Notes under the pieces: model-generated
The model's input: the letters and a program-made list of their open reading frames with translations, nothing else
What the model was told of the DNA's origin: nothing
Databases searched by the model: none
Part shown: in pieces, positions 1 to 7,846 of the stretch
Layout of the letters: each line of letters begins with the position of its first letter
Numbering within the stretch: the first letter of the stretch is position 1
Made by a program: the position numbers and the translations under genes
Source: JAOTWJ01 sp036398175
GTDB taxonomy: Bacteria; Gemmatimonadota; Gemmatimonadetes; Gemmatimonadales; GWC2-71-9
NCBI GenBank assembly: GCA_036398175.1
Contig: DASWHL010000057.1
Coordinates: forward strand, 1-11,915
DNA: 11,915 bases
Reading direction: 5' to 3'

Positions 1-783
1 GAGCTTGGCCAGCGCCTTGTGCACCGCCGCCTCCACGTACGGCGGGATGGTCCGGCGCTGCAGCGTGAGACTGCGCGGCTCCTCGGTCATCACCCGCGCC
101 ACGATGGCCTGCGCCGTGGGCCCGGTGAACGGCGGCTCCCCGGTGAGCATCTCGTAGAGCACGCAGCCCAGGGCATACACGTCGCTCTTGGCCGTGATCT
201 CGCGATCGCCCATGGCCTGCTCGGGACTCATGTAGTGCGGCGTGCCGAGGCTCATCCCCGTCTCCGTCATGCGCGTCCCGCCGTCCGAGCGGCTCACGGC
301 CAGCGCGATTCCGAAATCCGCCACTAGCGGGTGGCCCCCGTGGAGCAGGATGTTCTCGGGCTTGATGTCGCGGTGGATCACGCCGTGGCCGTGGGCGTAG
401 TCGAGCGCGCCCGCCACCTCCACCGCGATCCGGACCGCGTCGTCCACCGGGAGTTGCTTCTCCCGCGTCAGCCGGTCACGGAGCGACTCGCCCTCCACGT
501 AGGGCATGACGTAGAAGACCGTGCCGTCCACCTCGCCGGAGTCGTGGAGCGGCAGGATATGGGGGTGCTGGAGGTTGGCCGTGGTCTTGATCTCGTGCAG
601 GAACCGCTCGGCGCCGATCACGGCGGCCAGCTCGGGCCGGAGGACCTTGAGGGCGACCTTCCGGTCGTGCCGCACGTCGTGGGCGAGATAGACGGTGGCC
701 ATGCCGCCGGCACCCAGCTCCCGCTCGATGCGGTAGCGGTCGGCGAGGGAGCGCTTCAGTTGGTCAGTGACGTGCGCCATCAT
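1..783 (-). CDS. Ser/Thr protein kinase, N-terminal kinase domain (C-terminus beyond the window)
   Basis: Bacterial eukaryotic-type (Hanks) Ser/Thr kinase that transfers ATP phosphate to protein Ser/Thr. The minus-strand frame is open for 261 codons to the left edge, so only the kinase domain is visible. Motifs in order: glycine loop LGAGGMATV near residues 23-31, ATP lysine K46 in VALK, helix-C E64, catalytic HRDIKPEN at 137-144, DFG at 156-158 and SPE at 186-188, so it looks fully active. Any transmembrane segment or sensor would lie beyond the edge; by analogy with the upstream neighbour a PD40 propeller is likely (inference). The start is one of two consecutive ATGs (783 or 780), with only a weak GAGG upstream. 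The 31 bp gap to the stop of the upstream kinase suggests co-transcription. Its N-lobe is nearly identical to that neighbour. Confidence 0.93.
   Translation of the reverse strand, partial: MMAHVTDQLKRSLADRYRIERELGAGGMATVYLAHDVRHDRKVALKVLRPELAAVIGAERFLHEIKTTANLQHPHILPLHDSGEVDGTVFYVMPYVEGESLRDRLTREKQLPVDDAVRIAVEVAGALDYAHGHGVIHRDIKPENILLHGGHPLVADFGIALAVSRSDGGTRMTETGMSLGTPHYMSPEQAMGDREITAKSDVYALGCVLYEMLTGEPPFTGPTAQAIVARVMTEEPRSLTLQRRTIPPYVEAAVHKALAKL
344..453 (-). repeat. Direct repeat shared with the neighbouring kinase (copy at 3039-3148)
   Basis: Two blocks are base-for-base identical in the two adjacent kinase genes: 344-381 equals 3039-3076 (38 nt) and 401-453 equals 3096-3148 (53 nt). The stretch between them is similar but not identical. 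They encode the HRD catalytic loop side and the helix preceding it. Synonymous positions are identical too, so this is shared DNA ancestry or gene conversion rather than protein-level constraint alone. Such repeats 2.7 kb apart can recombine. Confidence 0.85.
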
Positions 784-814
784 GCCTCGATCGGTGGGTG
801 GAGGCGTTTCCGTG

Positions 815-3475
815 TCACAGTTCCGACAGAGCCCGGCCGTCGAGCCTCGCGACCAGCGCGCGGAGGTTCTGGATCACCATGATTCTCGCGGCCGGGTTGC
901 GGCGAACCATCACGAACCGTTGGCCGTCGGGCGCGATGTCGTAATTCGTGTGCGGCGTGCTCGTCACGAAGTCTCCGGCGGGAAACAGGATGGTGCGCTC
1001 AACGACCGTGATCGTGGGGGCGAGCGCGAGCCGGGCACTCATGAGCACGGGACCGGAAGCGGACGACGCCAGATAGAAGAGCTCCCGGCCGTCGGGCGAC
1101 CACATGGGCTCGCTCCCGCCGCCCTGGGACACCTGGGTCAGGGCGCCGCCGCCCGACCATGGCAGCACGTACACTTCCGGGCGTCCCGACTGGTCGGACA
1201 CGAACGCCACCCACCGGCCGTCACGCGAGAGCGCGGGATACTCCTCACGGAAGCGTGTGGCCACGAGCGGCTCGATCGGTCCACGCCCCTCGTTGCGGAT
1301 CACGGCGATGTCCTGTGCACTCCCGCGCGCGAGGTCGGTGGCCACGGTGAGGAGATCGCGGCCGTCCGGGCTCCAGATCCCGGAAAAGGCGATGTGCGGC
1401 GACACGAGCAGGGACTCCGCCGCGGTTCCGGCGCCGGGGGTGATCCGGAAGATCCCGAGTTCCCCGTCGCGGCTGGTCAGATAGGTGATGGCCAGGCCAT
1501 CGGGGGCCCATTCGGCGTCGTGCGCATCGCGGTCGAACGTGGCGCGGGTGATCGTCTGCTGCGCCGGATCCAGGATCCAGACGTCGCGCCCTTCGGCGGT
1601 CACGAAGTCCGTGACAAGTCGCCGGCCGTCAGGCGAGAAGCGCGGCATGTGGTAGTTGTACCGTTCCTGCGTGAGGAGGCGTTCCACGCCGTTCCGGTCC
1701 ACCATCACCAGCGCGCGTGGCTCCTCGGGCACGTACACCAGCGTGGCCTCCGACGAAAGATCGAACTGCACCTCGCCGATACCCGCGACCGATACGTTCT
1801 GGGCCACGACCGTCACTCGGCCGCCGAGGCGTCCGCTCGCGGGCTCGAACGCGCGGACGAGCAGCGTGCCGTTGAGTCCGGCGTACGCCAGGAGGCCGCC
1901 ACCGTACCGGGCGGTCACGACGGCGTCGCTCAGGAGAGGTGTGAGCACGCCCGTTGCGAGGTCGAGGCGCAGGAGCGGACCGCCGGTCGCGCCCGCCGGG
2001 GCCTGCACGACCAGCGCCGTTCCCCCGTCGTCCAGCACCTGCTGGATGAGCACGGGAACCGGCAGGCTGTCCAGGACCACGTCGAGCGTCCCTGTCTCGG
2101 GGCGGTAGCGCTCGACGCGCCGGAACGGGACCCGGGTGAGCCAGAGGCTGCCGTCGGGGTGCCAGGCGAACACGCTCAGGCCGCGGGCGATCGGCTCCGG
2201 CGGCAGCCGCGTGCCCGCAAACGGCAACACGGTGACCTCACCAGTGATCGTGCGCGCGGCAATCCAGGCGCCGTCGCGCGACACCGCTGGCGCGTACGTG
2301 AACTCGCTCCCGGGGATAGGATGCGGGGTCTCTTCGTGGAAGTGCTGAACGACGAGACCGGTCTGGGCTCCCGTCGCGTGCCCGACGACATAGACGACGG
2401 CGGATCCGTCCGGGACGAGTGCGAGCTGGCGGTTGTTGCCGCCCGCGCCGGATCCGCCGAGGCCGGGTGTGAGGAGCGCCAACCGCGACGTGGCGTCGCC
2501 AGGGGCCCGCTCTCCCGGTGCGCTGAGGCGTCCGCCGAGCCAGCCGAGCGCCAGGAGGCCGGTGGCCGCGACCCCCAAAGGCCACGACCACCGCGAGGCG
2601 CGGTCCCGCCGGGGGGTGGGCCCGGGGGACCGGCGCACGACCGCCGCACCCGTCAGTTGAGCGGCGAACACCGCCGCGCTCGCCTGCCGGTCCGCGCGCA
2701 GCTTGGCGAGCGCCGTCAGCACCGCCTCTTCCACGTGCGCGGGAACCGTGTCGCGCGTTTGCGAAAGCGGCGTGGGACGCTCGGTCATCACGCGCGCGAT
2801 CATGGCCTGGACCGTGGGTGCCGTGAACGGCGGCTCGCCGACGAGCATCTCATAGAGGACGCAGCCGAGGGCGTACACGTCGGCACGCGCGTCGAGGTCC
2901 CTGTCCCCGCCTGCCTGCTCCGGACTCATGTAGTACGGCGTGCCCAGCGAGAGACCGGTCTCCGTGAGCCGCGCCCCGCCGGTTCTGGCGGCTGCGAGGG
3001 CGATGCCGAAGTCCGCCACGAGCGCGTGGCCCCCATGCAGCAGGATGTTCTCGGGCTTGATGTCGCGGTGGATCACCTGATGCTGGTGGGCGTACTCGAG
3101 CGCGCCCGCCACCTCCACCGCGATCCGGACCGCGTCGTCCACCGGGAGCTGCTTCTCCCGCGTGAGCCGATCGCGGAGCGACTCGCCTTCCACGTAGGGC
3201 ATGACGTAGAAGACGGTGCCGTCCACTTCGCCCGAGTCGTGGAGCGGCAGGATGTGGGGATGCTGGAGGTTCGCGGTGACCTTGATCTCCTGGAGGAACC
3301 GCTCGGCGCCGATCACCGCGGCCAGCTCGGGCCGGAGGACCTTGAGAGCGACCTTGCGGTCGTGCCGGGCGTCGTGGGCCAAATAGACGGTGGCCATGCC
3401 GCCCTGGCCCAGCTCGCGCTCGATGCGATAGCGCTCGGCCAGCGCGATGGAGAGGCGATCAGTGGGTGGTGTCAT
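815..3475 (-). CDS. Ser/Thr protein kinase with one TM helix and C-terminal PD40/TolB-like propeller
   Basis: Complete 886-residue membrane receptor kinase. Cytoplasmic kinase domain at about 15-275: LGQGGMATV loop (22-30), K45 in VALK, E63, HRDIKPEN (136-143), DFG (155-157), SPE (184-186). A basic Pro/Arg linker follows (281-296), then a single hydrophobic helix at about 297-315 (WPLGVAATGLLALGW). The remainder, about 330-870, is a beta-propeller of PD40-type blades, seen as repeated S/A-P-D-G-(R/Q) signatures such as SPDGRRLV, SPDGRDLL, SPDGRELF and APDGQRFV, predicted to lie in the periplasm as a ligand or protein-binding sensor. The ATG at 3475 gives an N-terminus of the usual length before the glycine loop, although no clear ribosome-binding site precedes it. 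Its stop lies 31 bp before the next kinase. The ligand and substrates cannot be told from sequence. Confidence 0.95.
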   Translation of the reverse strand: MTPPTDRLSIALAERYRIERELGQGGMATVYLAHDARHDRKVALKVLRPELAAVIGAERFLQEIKVTANLQHPHILPLHDSGEVDGTVFYVMPYVEGESLRDRLTREKQLPVDDAVRIAVEVAGALEYAHQHQVIHRDIKPENILLHGGHALVADFGIALAAARTGGARLTETGLSLGTPYYMSPEQAGGDRDLDARADVYALGCVLYEMLVGEPPFTAPTVQAMIARVMTERPTPLSQTRDTVPAHVEEAVLTALAKLRADRQASAAVFAAQLTGAAVVRRSPGPTPRRDRASRWSWPLGVAATGLLALGWLGGRLSAPGERAPGDATSRLALLTPGLGGSGAGGNNRQLALVPDGSAVVYVVGHATGAQTGLVVQHFHEETPHPIPGSEFTYAPAVSRDGAWIAARTITGEVTVLPFAGTRLPPEPIARGLSVFAWHPDGSLWLTRVPFRRVERYRPETGTLDVVLDSLPVPVLIQQVLDDGGTALVVQAPAGATGGPLLRLDLATGVLTPLLSDAVVTARYGGGLLAYAGLNGTLLVRAFEPASGRLGGRVTVVAQNVSVAGIGEVQFDLSSEATLVYVPEEPRALVMVDRNGVERLLTQERYNYHMPRFSPDGRRLVTDFVTAEGRDVWILDPAQQTITRATFDRDAHDAEWAPDGLAITYLTSRDGELGIFRITPGAGTAAESLLVSPHIAFSGIWSPDGRDLLTVATDLARGSAQDIAVIRNEGRGPIEPLVATRFREEYPALSRDGRWVAFVSDQSGRPEVYVLPWSGGGALTQVSQGGGSEPMWSPDGRELFYLASSASGPVLMSARLALAPTITVVERTILFPAGDFVTSTPHTNYDIAPDGQRFVMVRRNPAARIMVIQNLRALVARLDGRALSEL
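3039..3148 (-). repeat. Direct repeat shared with the neighbouring kinase (copy at 344-453)
   Basis: Second copy of the kinase-domain DNA repeat: 3039-3076 matches 344-381 over 38 nt and 3096-3148 matches 401-453 over 53 nt without mismatch. The positions flanking each block differ between the copies. Confidence 0.85.
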
Positions 3476-3565
3476 GGGGTGGGGGTACGATATGGGGTGT
3501 CGGGCTTCTTGGCCAGAGTCAGACGGGGAGGCGGGTGGTCATGTGAACTGGGCGTCGCATTCACG

Positions 3566-3589
3566 CCGTCTCACCGTCTCACCGTCTCG
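3566..3589. repeat. Three tandem 8-bp units over a stop codon
   Basis: On the plus strand the unit CCGTCTCA occurs at 3566-3573 and 3574-3581, followed by CCGTCTCG at 3582-3589, and more degenerate GTCTCC units continue to about 3603. The array covers the stop of the upstream TPR kinase (TGA at 3581-3579) and its last codons, which encode an ETETTRR-like tail. It is a slippage-prone microsatellite-like tract, and the length of the protein tail could vary between strains. Confidence 0.8.
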
Positions 3590-6503
3590 TGGTCTCCGTC
3601 TCCAGCCGGCGTATCGCCCCCCGCGCTTCCGTCACGAGCGCCTGCACCGCCGGATCGCCGTTCTCCCACATCGCGACGACGGTGCGGTAATGCCGGAGCG
3701 CGTCGTCGCGATGGTCGAGTGCCTCGTGAATCCGCGCCTGTCGGAGATGAGCGGGAGCGGTGTACACGATGTCCTCCGGACCCGCGCGCGCCGCGAACTT
3801 GGCGAGCGCCTCCTCCCGTCGGCCAACCTCGTCGAGCACGATCCCCTGGAGGAACCGCGAGAACCCCGAACTCAGGCCGCCGACGGCCAGCTGGTACCAC
3901 ACCCGGTTCTCGATCCGTTCGAGCGCGGCAAGGGCGTCGGCGGCCCGGTCGTCGGTCCAGGCCACCGCGGCACGGACGGTCTCGGCGAAGTCCGGGACGA
4001 GTGACCCGCTGCCGGGCGGCGCCCGTGTCGCGTCGAGCGAATCGGCCAGCGCGAGCGCGGCGCGCCCGTTCCCCAGGAAGGCCTGGGCAACGCCCAGGAG
4101 GTACCAGCGGACGGCCTCGTGCATCCCGTCGTAGGCCGAGAACCACACCGACGCGTTCACGCTATTGGGAATCCCGCGCCAGTCGGCCGCGGCCAACAGG
4201 GCGTGAAACCGTCGCAAGGGGTCCAGGTCGCCGCGCAGCGCGGGTTCCAGGGCCAGCGCGGCGCCCCGGCTGATGGCGCGCACGGAGTCCAGCCACAGCA
4301 TGCTGTCGATCGCGGTCCACGCCGCGTTCCACCGGCCGTGGCCCGCCTCGATGGCCGCGCGCCCGCCGAACCCGGCCGCGCGCATCTCACGGGAGCGGGG
4401 TGGGGCCGTGGCCACGTTTAGCACGAACAGGGCGAGCTCGCGGCTGCGCAGGTAGGTGCCCGCGCTCCAGAAGGCCTGGGCCAGCACGCCATCGGCCGCC
4501 TCCGACAAATCACGGCGGAGTCGCTCCCGCTCGGCGGGGTCGTCGCGGACCGTGAGCCGCAGCAGCCGCATTTCGAGGCCGCGGTCGCCCGCCGGCGCCA
4601 GCTCCATCGCGCGCCGGGAGAGCGTATCGAGCGCCCGGCCGTCGCCCTCGTCGGCCGCCATCCTGGCCAGGTGGATATAGGCCGCGGCCCAGCCGGGCTC
4701 GAGCTCGATCAGGCGGTGCCAGGCGTGTCGCGAATCGGTCAGGGCGCGTCCGCGGGGCGGCCCGAAATGGAACAGCAGTTCGGCCAGCTGGGACCACGCC
4801 TCGATGTCGTCCGGGTGCGTGCCGAGGATCGCGCGGAGCTGCTGCTCGGCCGCGTCCATGTCGCCGCCGCGGATCGTGCGCAGGGCGTCGAGCAACCGGC
4901 GTTCGCGCTCCGGCAGGCGTGGCGCGTAGCGCACCGCCTGCTCCGCCGCGTCGCGGGCGAGGTCGGCACGCTGCAGCCAGTCCGCCGTGATGCTCAGCTG
5001 GTACCAAGCGAGCGCGAACGCGGAGTCCGCGGCGATGGCCTCCCGTAGCGCGGCCTCGGCCGCGGGGAACTGGGCATCCCGGAGCGCCCGCACGCCGCGC
5101 AGATAGGCCTTCAGCGCCGGCAGCGACTGGGTCGTCATGAGCGCGGTGCGCGTGAGCCGCGCGTCGGATTCCCGGCCGTACCGGCTCAGCAGTTCAGCCG
5201 CCAGCTCGTCAATCAGCGCCAGCACGTTCTCGCCGTCGCCTTCCACGGACGCCTGCGCGAGGATGTCGCCACGCCGGTCGGCCGCGTAGAGCGCCGCATC
5301 GAGCCGGATCTGGCGGCCCACCTCGATCACGTCGCCGAGCACGAAATGGCTGGCCCCCATCCGTTCGGCCACCCGCCGTCCGCCGTCCGGATCGATCACC
5401 GCGTCCCCCACCTGCCGCCGCACGAGACTGAGCACACCGCGGGGGTCCGAGACCCGCCACGTGCCGGCGCCGTCGAGCTTGGCGCTCAGCAGATCCACCA
5501 TGCCATCCCGCAGATAGTCGAAGCCGCCCGGGCCGCGGACCGTGAACGGGAGGACCGCGAGCCGCGGGTCGGCGGCGGGCGCCGGGGTGACGGTGCGGAG
5601 CAGCGGGAGCAGCCCGGCGCCGAGCACCACGACCGCGGCGGCGGCGGCGTACCACCAGCCGTGCCCACGGGCGCCCTGCTCGAGCGCGGCCCGGAACGCC
5701 GCGGCGTCGGGCCAGCGTCCCGCGGGATCCATGGCAAGGGCACGCTGGATGATCCGTCGGTGGCTCGCGGGAACGGCCGACCAATCCGCCGCATCACGCA
5801 GCCGGGGCGGCGGAAACCGCTGGCCGGTGAGACACTCATACAGGACGAGCCCCGTGGAGTAGAGATCGGCCGCGGGGGTGACCTCGGCGGCCGTGGCCTG
5901 CTCGGGCGCCATGTAGGCCGGCGTGCCGAGAATCACGCCGGGGCGCGTGATCACGTCGAAGTCCGCGGTGCTGAGCGCGCGCGCGATGCCGAAGTCGGCG
6001 ACGAGCGCGTGACCCGTGGCGGCCGACAGCAGGATGTTGGACGGCTTGATGTCCCGGTGGATCACGCCCTGCCGGTGCGCGTACTCCAGCGCATCGAGCA
6101 CCTCCGCGCCGATGCGCCGCACCTCGGCCAGCGGCGCGGGCCCGTCCCGGGCGATGCGGTCGGCGAGGGTCTCGCCCTCGACGTACGGCATCACGTAGTA
6201 CAGGAGCTCCTCGTCCGCCGCCCCGCGCTCCCCGGCGGGTGGGGGCACGGTTACCTGCCCGCTGTCGTAGAGCGGGAGGATGTTGGGGTGGGAGAGCTGG
6301 GCGGTGGTCTTGATCTCGCGCAGGAACCGCTCGGCGCCCACGATGGCCCCCAGGTCCGGCTTCAGGACCTTGAGGGCCACCAGCCGGTCGTGCCGGAGAT
6401 CGGTCGCCAGATAGACCGTCGCCATGCCGCCTTCGCCGAGGACGCGCTGGATCGTGTAGCGCTCACGGAGCGCGTCGGCGAGGCCACGCGGTACGTCCGT
6501 CAG
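3579..6503 (-). CDS. Ser/Thr protein kinase with TM helix, TolB-N/FlgO-like domain and TPR tail
   Basis: Receptor-type kinase, 974 residues from the proposed start. Kinase domain at about 15-275: LGEGGMATV loop, K45 in VALK, HRDIKPSN with the HRD at 149-151, DFG at 170-172, and APEQ. A hydrophobic helix at about 283-302 (WWYAAAAAVVVLGAGLLPLL) is followed at about 313-430 by an 'LAVLPF...LRDGMVDLLSAKL...V' domain of the type seen in TolB-N/FlgO-like modules of adenylate cyclases and kinases. The rest is helical TPR-like repeats (for example AEAALREAIAADSAFALAWY), likely a protein-protein interaction surface. The first ATG in frame (6425) lies inside the glycine loop and would destroy the ATP site. 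An in-frame TAG at 6536-6534 limits the extension, and the only credible start between them is CTG at 6503-6501, with GAAGGA six bases upstream. Diverges from the racemase gene and reads toward the PD40 kinase 103 bp away. Confidence 0.9.
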   Translation of the reverse strand: MTDVPRGLADALRERYTIQRVLGEGGMATVYLATDLRHDRLVALKVLKPDLGAIVGAERFLREIKTTAQLSHPNILPLYDSGQVTVPPPAGERGAADEELLYYVMPYVEGETLADRIARDGPAPLAEVRRIGAEVLDALEYAHRQGVIHRDIKPSNILLSAATGHALVADFGIARALSTADFDVITRPGVILGTPAYMAPEQATAAEVTPAADLYSTGLVLYECLTGQRFPPPRLRDAADWSAVPASHRRIIQRALAMDPAGRWPDAAAFRAALEQGARGHGWWYAAAAAVVVLGAGLLPLLRTVTPAPAADPRLAVLPFTVRGPGGFDYLRDGMVDLLSAKLDGAGTWRVSDPRGVLSLVRRQVGDAVIDPDGGRRVAERMGASHFVLGDVIEVGRQIRLDAALYAADRRGDILAQASVEGDGENVLALIDELAAELLSRYGRESDARLTRTALMTTQSLPALKAYLRGVRALRDAQFPAAEAALREAIAADSAFALAWYQLSITADWLQRADLARDAAEQAVRYAPRLPERERRLLDALRTIRGGDMDAAEQQLRAILGTHPDDIEAWSQLAELLFHFGPPRGRALTDSRHAWHRLIELEPGWAAAYIHLARMAADEGDGRALDTLSRRAMELAPAGDRGLEMRLLRLTVRDDPAERERLRRDLSEAADGVLAQAFWSAGTYLRSRELALFVLNVATAPPRSREMRAAGFGGRAAIEAGHGRWNAAWTAIDSMLWLDSVRAISRGAALALEPALRGDLDPLRRFHALLAAADWRGIPNSVNASVWFSAYDGMHEAVRWYLLGVAQAFLGNGRAALALADSLDATRAPPGSGSLVPDFAETVRAAVAWTDDRAADALAALERIENRVWYQLAVGGLSSGFSRFLQGIVLDEVGRREEALAKFAARAGPEDIVYTAPAHLRQARIHEALDHRDDALRHYRTVVAMWENGDPAVQALVTEARGAIRRLETETTRR

Positions 6504-6637
6504 GGTACGTCCTTCGCTGGGTGTGGGTGCAAACTAGAGGGGCTTGGGGGATCGGGCCAGCACAGGGGGAGGTCTCAGGATGGCGGCGACGGTTCCGCCG
6601 TGCCATGCTCTATCGGTCTCGAACCGGTGGACCGGAC
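6504..6637. promoter_or_regulatory. Divergent intergenic region between TPR kinase and racemase gene
   Basis: This 134-bp stretch separates two divergently read genes, so it must hold promoters for both directions unless transcription enters from elsewhere. I could not identify convincing -10/-35 pairs or an operator palindrome by eye. It is less rich in codon-like structure than the flanks. The racemase reading frame is open through it (to 6521), but the Tat motif argues for the later start at 6638. Confidence 0.5.
6510..6515 (-). promoter_or_regulatory. Shine-Dalgarno-like GAAGGA supporting a CTG start
   Basis: On the minus strand GAAGGA (6515-6510) stands six bases before CTG at 6503-6501. 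This is good spacing for a ribosome-binding site, and it is the main support for a non-ATG start of the TPR kinase. Confidence 0.55.
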
Positions 6638-7843
6638 ATGCCTCTCTCCCGCCGCACGTTCCTCGGTACTACGGCCGCCATGGCGCTGGCCCGACCGCCG
6701 CGACCCGGCGTGCCTCACCCGTTGTGGACCGCTCCCGCCGACCGCTTCGATCCGTGGATCGAAGTGGATCCCGCTGCGCTGCGCCACAACGTCGCCGTCC
6801 TGGCAACGCTCGCCGGCGGCCGGCCGATCACGGCGGTCGTCAAGAACAACGCCTACGGACTGGGCCTCACGACGGTCGCCCCCCTCCTGGACGCGTTGCC
6901 GGAGGTCGCGGGCTTCGCCGTGGTCAAGACCGAGGCGGCGTTTGCCCTGGCGGAGATCGGCGTGCAGAAGCCCGTCCTGCTGATGGGGTTGTTCGCGGAC
7001 CGCGACGGGCCGGATCTGGTGCGCCGGGGCGTGCATCTCAGCCTGTGCACGCCGGACGCGGGACTCCGGATCATCCGGGCCGTGCGGGCGGCAGGTCGAC
7101 GGGCGCACGTGCACACCTACCTCGACACGGGCATGAGCCGCATGGGGATTCCCTATCACCAGGCGCTGCCCCTGCTCGTGGAGTTCTCGCGCCTCGAGGA
7201 CGTCATCATCGAAGGGACCTTCATGGGGCTCACGGAGGATCCGGCGTTCGACCGCGAGCAACTGCGGCGCTTCCTGGCGCTCGCCGAGGAGGCGCGGAGC
7301 CGCGGCGTTCGCCTCGGCCGCCTGCACGCGGCGTCCTCCCACGCCCTGTTCCATTTCCCGCACGCGCATTTGGACATGGTGCGTCCCGGGATCGCCATCT
7401 ACGGCGCCTATCCCGGCGAAGCCGAGCGCGAAAGGCCCATCGCCGAGCTGCGGCCGGCGTTCCGCCTGCGCGCGCGCGTGGTGCGCGTGGCGCAGCTCCG
7501 CGCCGGGGATTCCGTGAGCTACGGACGGCACTACGTGGCCACCCGGCCCACATGGATCGCCACGCTGCCCGTGGGCCACGCGGACGGCTACCCCCGCGGG
7601 GCGGTGCAGGGCGCCCGGGTGCTGATCGGGGACGCGCTCTTTCCCGTGATCGGCGCCGTGAGCGCGAGCCACACCATCGTCGAGCTGGGAGACCGGCCGG
7701 CCGTCGCGGTGGGCGACGTCGCCACGCTCGTGGGTCCGGACCACCCGGTGATCCACCCCGACGCGGTGGGCGCCGCAAGCGGTACGTCGGTGTACGATGT
7801 CCTCATGCACCTGAACTCGTCCCTTCCGAAGGACGTACGCTGA
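6638..7843 (+). CDS. Tat-signal alanine racemase-like PLP enzyme
   Basis: Fold-type III PLP amino-acid racemase of the Alr family, 401 residues. From the ATG at 6638 it begins MPLSRRTFLG, a twin-arginine (S-R-R-x-F-L) motif, then a short hydrophobic stretch and an AMALA cleavage-like site near residue 18, so export of the folded enzyme is predicted. GGTGG lies seven bases upstream. The PLP lysine is K69 in AVVKNNAYG, the catalytic tyrosine is Y295 in SVSYGRHY, and RPGIAIYG (249-256), FRLRARV and VGHADGY are recognisable. Departures from ordinary Alr: the usually carbamylated lysine before DTGM is Tyr161 (HTYLDTGM), the C-M-D-Q motif reads VSASH (341-345), KANAYGHG reads KNNAYGLG, and the terminal RVPR-Y end is missing although Y386 is kept. 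It is likely a periplasmic racemase of D-amino acid metabolism, but its substrate is uncertain. The next gene starts 3 bp after its stop. Confidence 0.88.
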   Translation: MPLSRRTFLGTTAAMALARPPRPGVPHPLWTAPADRFDPWIEVDPAALRHNVAVLATLAGGRPITAVVKNNAYGLGLTTVAPLLDALPEVAGFAVVKTEAAFALAEIGVQKPVLLMGLFADRDGPDLVRRGVHLSLCTPDAGLRIIRAVRAAGRRAHVHTYLDTGMSRMGIPYHQALPLLVEFSRLEDVIIEGTFMGLTEDPAFDREQLRRFLALAEEARSRGVRLGRLHAASSHALFHFPHAHLDMVRPGIAIYGAYPGEAERERPIAELRPAFRLRARVVRVAQLRAGDSVSYGRHYVATRPTWIATLPVGHADGYPRGAVQGARVLIGDALFPVIGAVSASHTIVELGDRPAVAVGDVATLVGPDHPVIHPDAVGAASGTSVYDVLMHLNSSLPKDVR

Positions 7844-7846
7844 GCC

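Noticed and set aside
767..4273. A 1168-codon open frame on the plus strand
   Set aside because: It runs antisense to two well-supported kinases and the gap between them, and its product is Arg/Gly/His-rich with no domain. Long antisense frames are expected at this GC content.
6521..6637. Longer start of the racemase at 6521 or 6605
   Set aside because: The extension is open but has no signal-like or conserved content and would bury the twin-arginine motif 40 residues in; 6638 places it at the N-terminus with a GGTGG upstream.
6500..7843. Near-identical 16-bp inverted repeat (6500-6515 and 7828-7843, 15 of 16 matching) bracketing the racemase gene
   Set aside because: One 15/16 match is about what chance gives among all pairs in 12 kb. 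The left copy is explained by the kinase ribosome-binding site and start, the right by the racemase C-terminus. No target duplication or transposase is seen.
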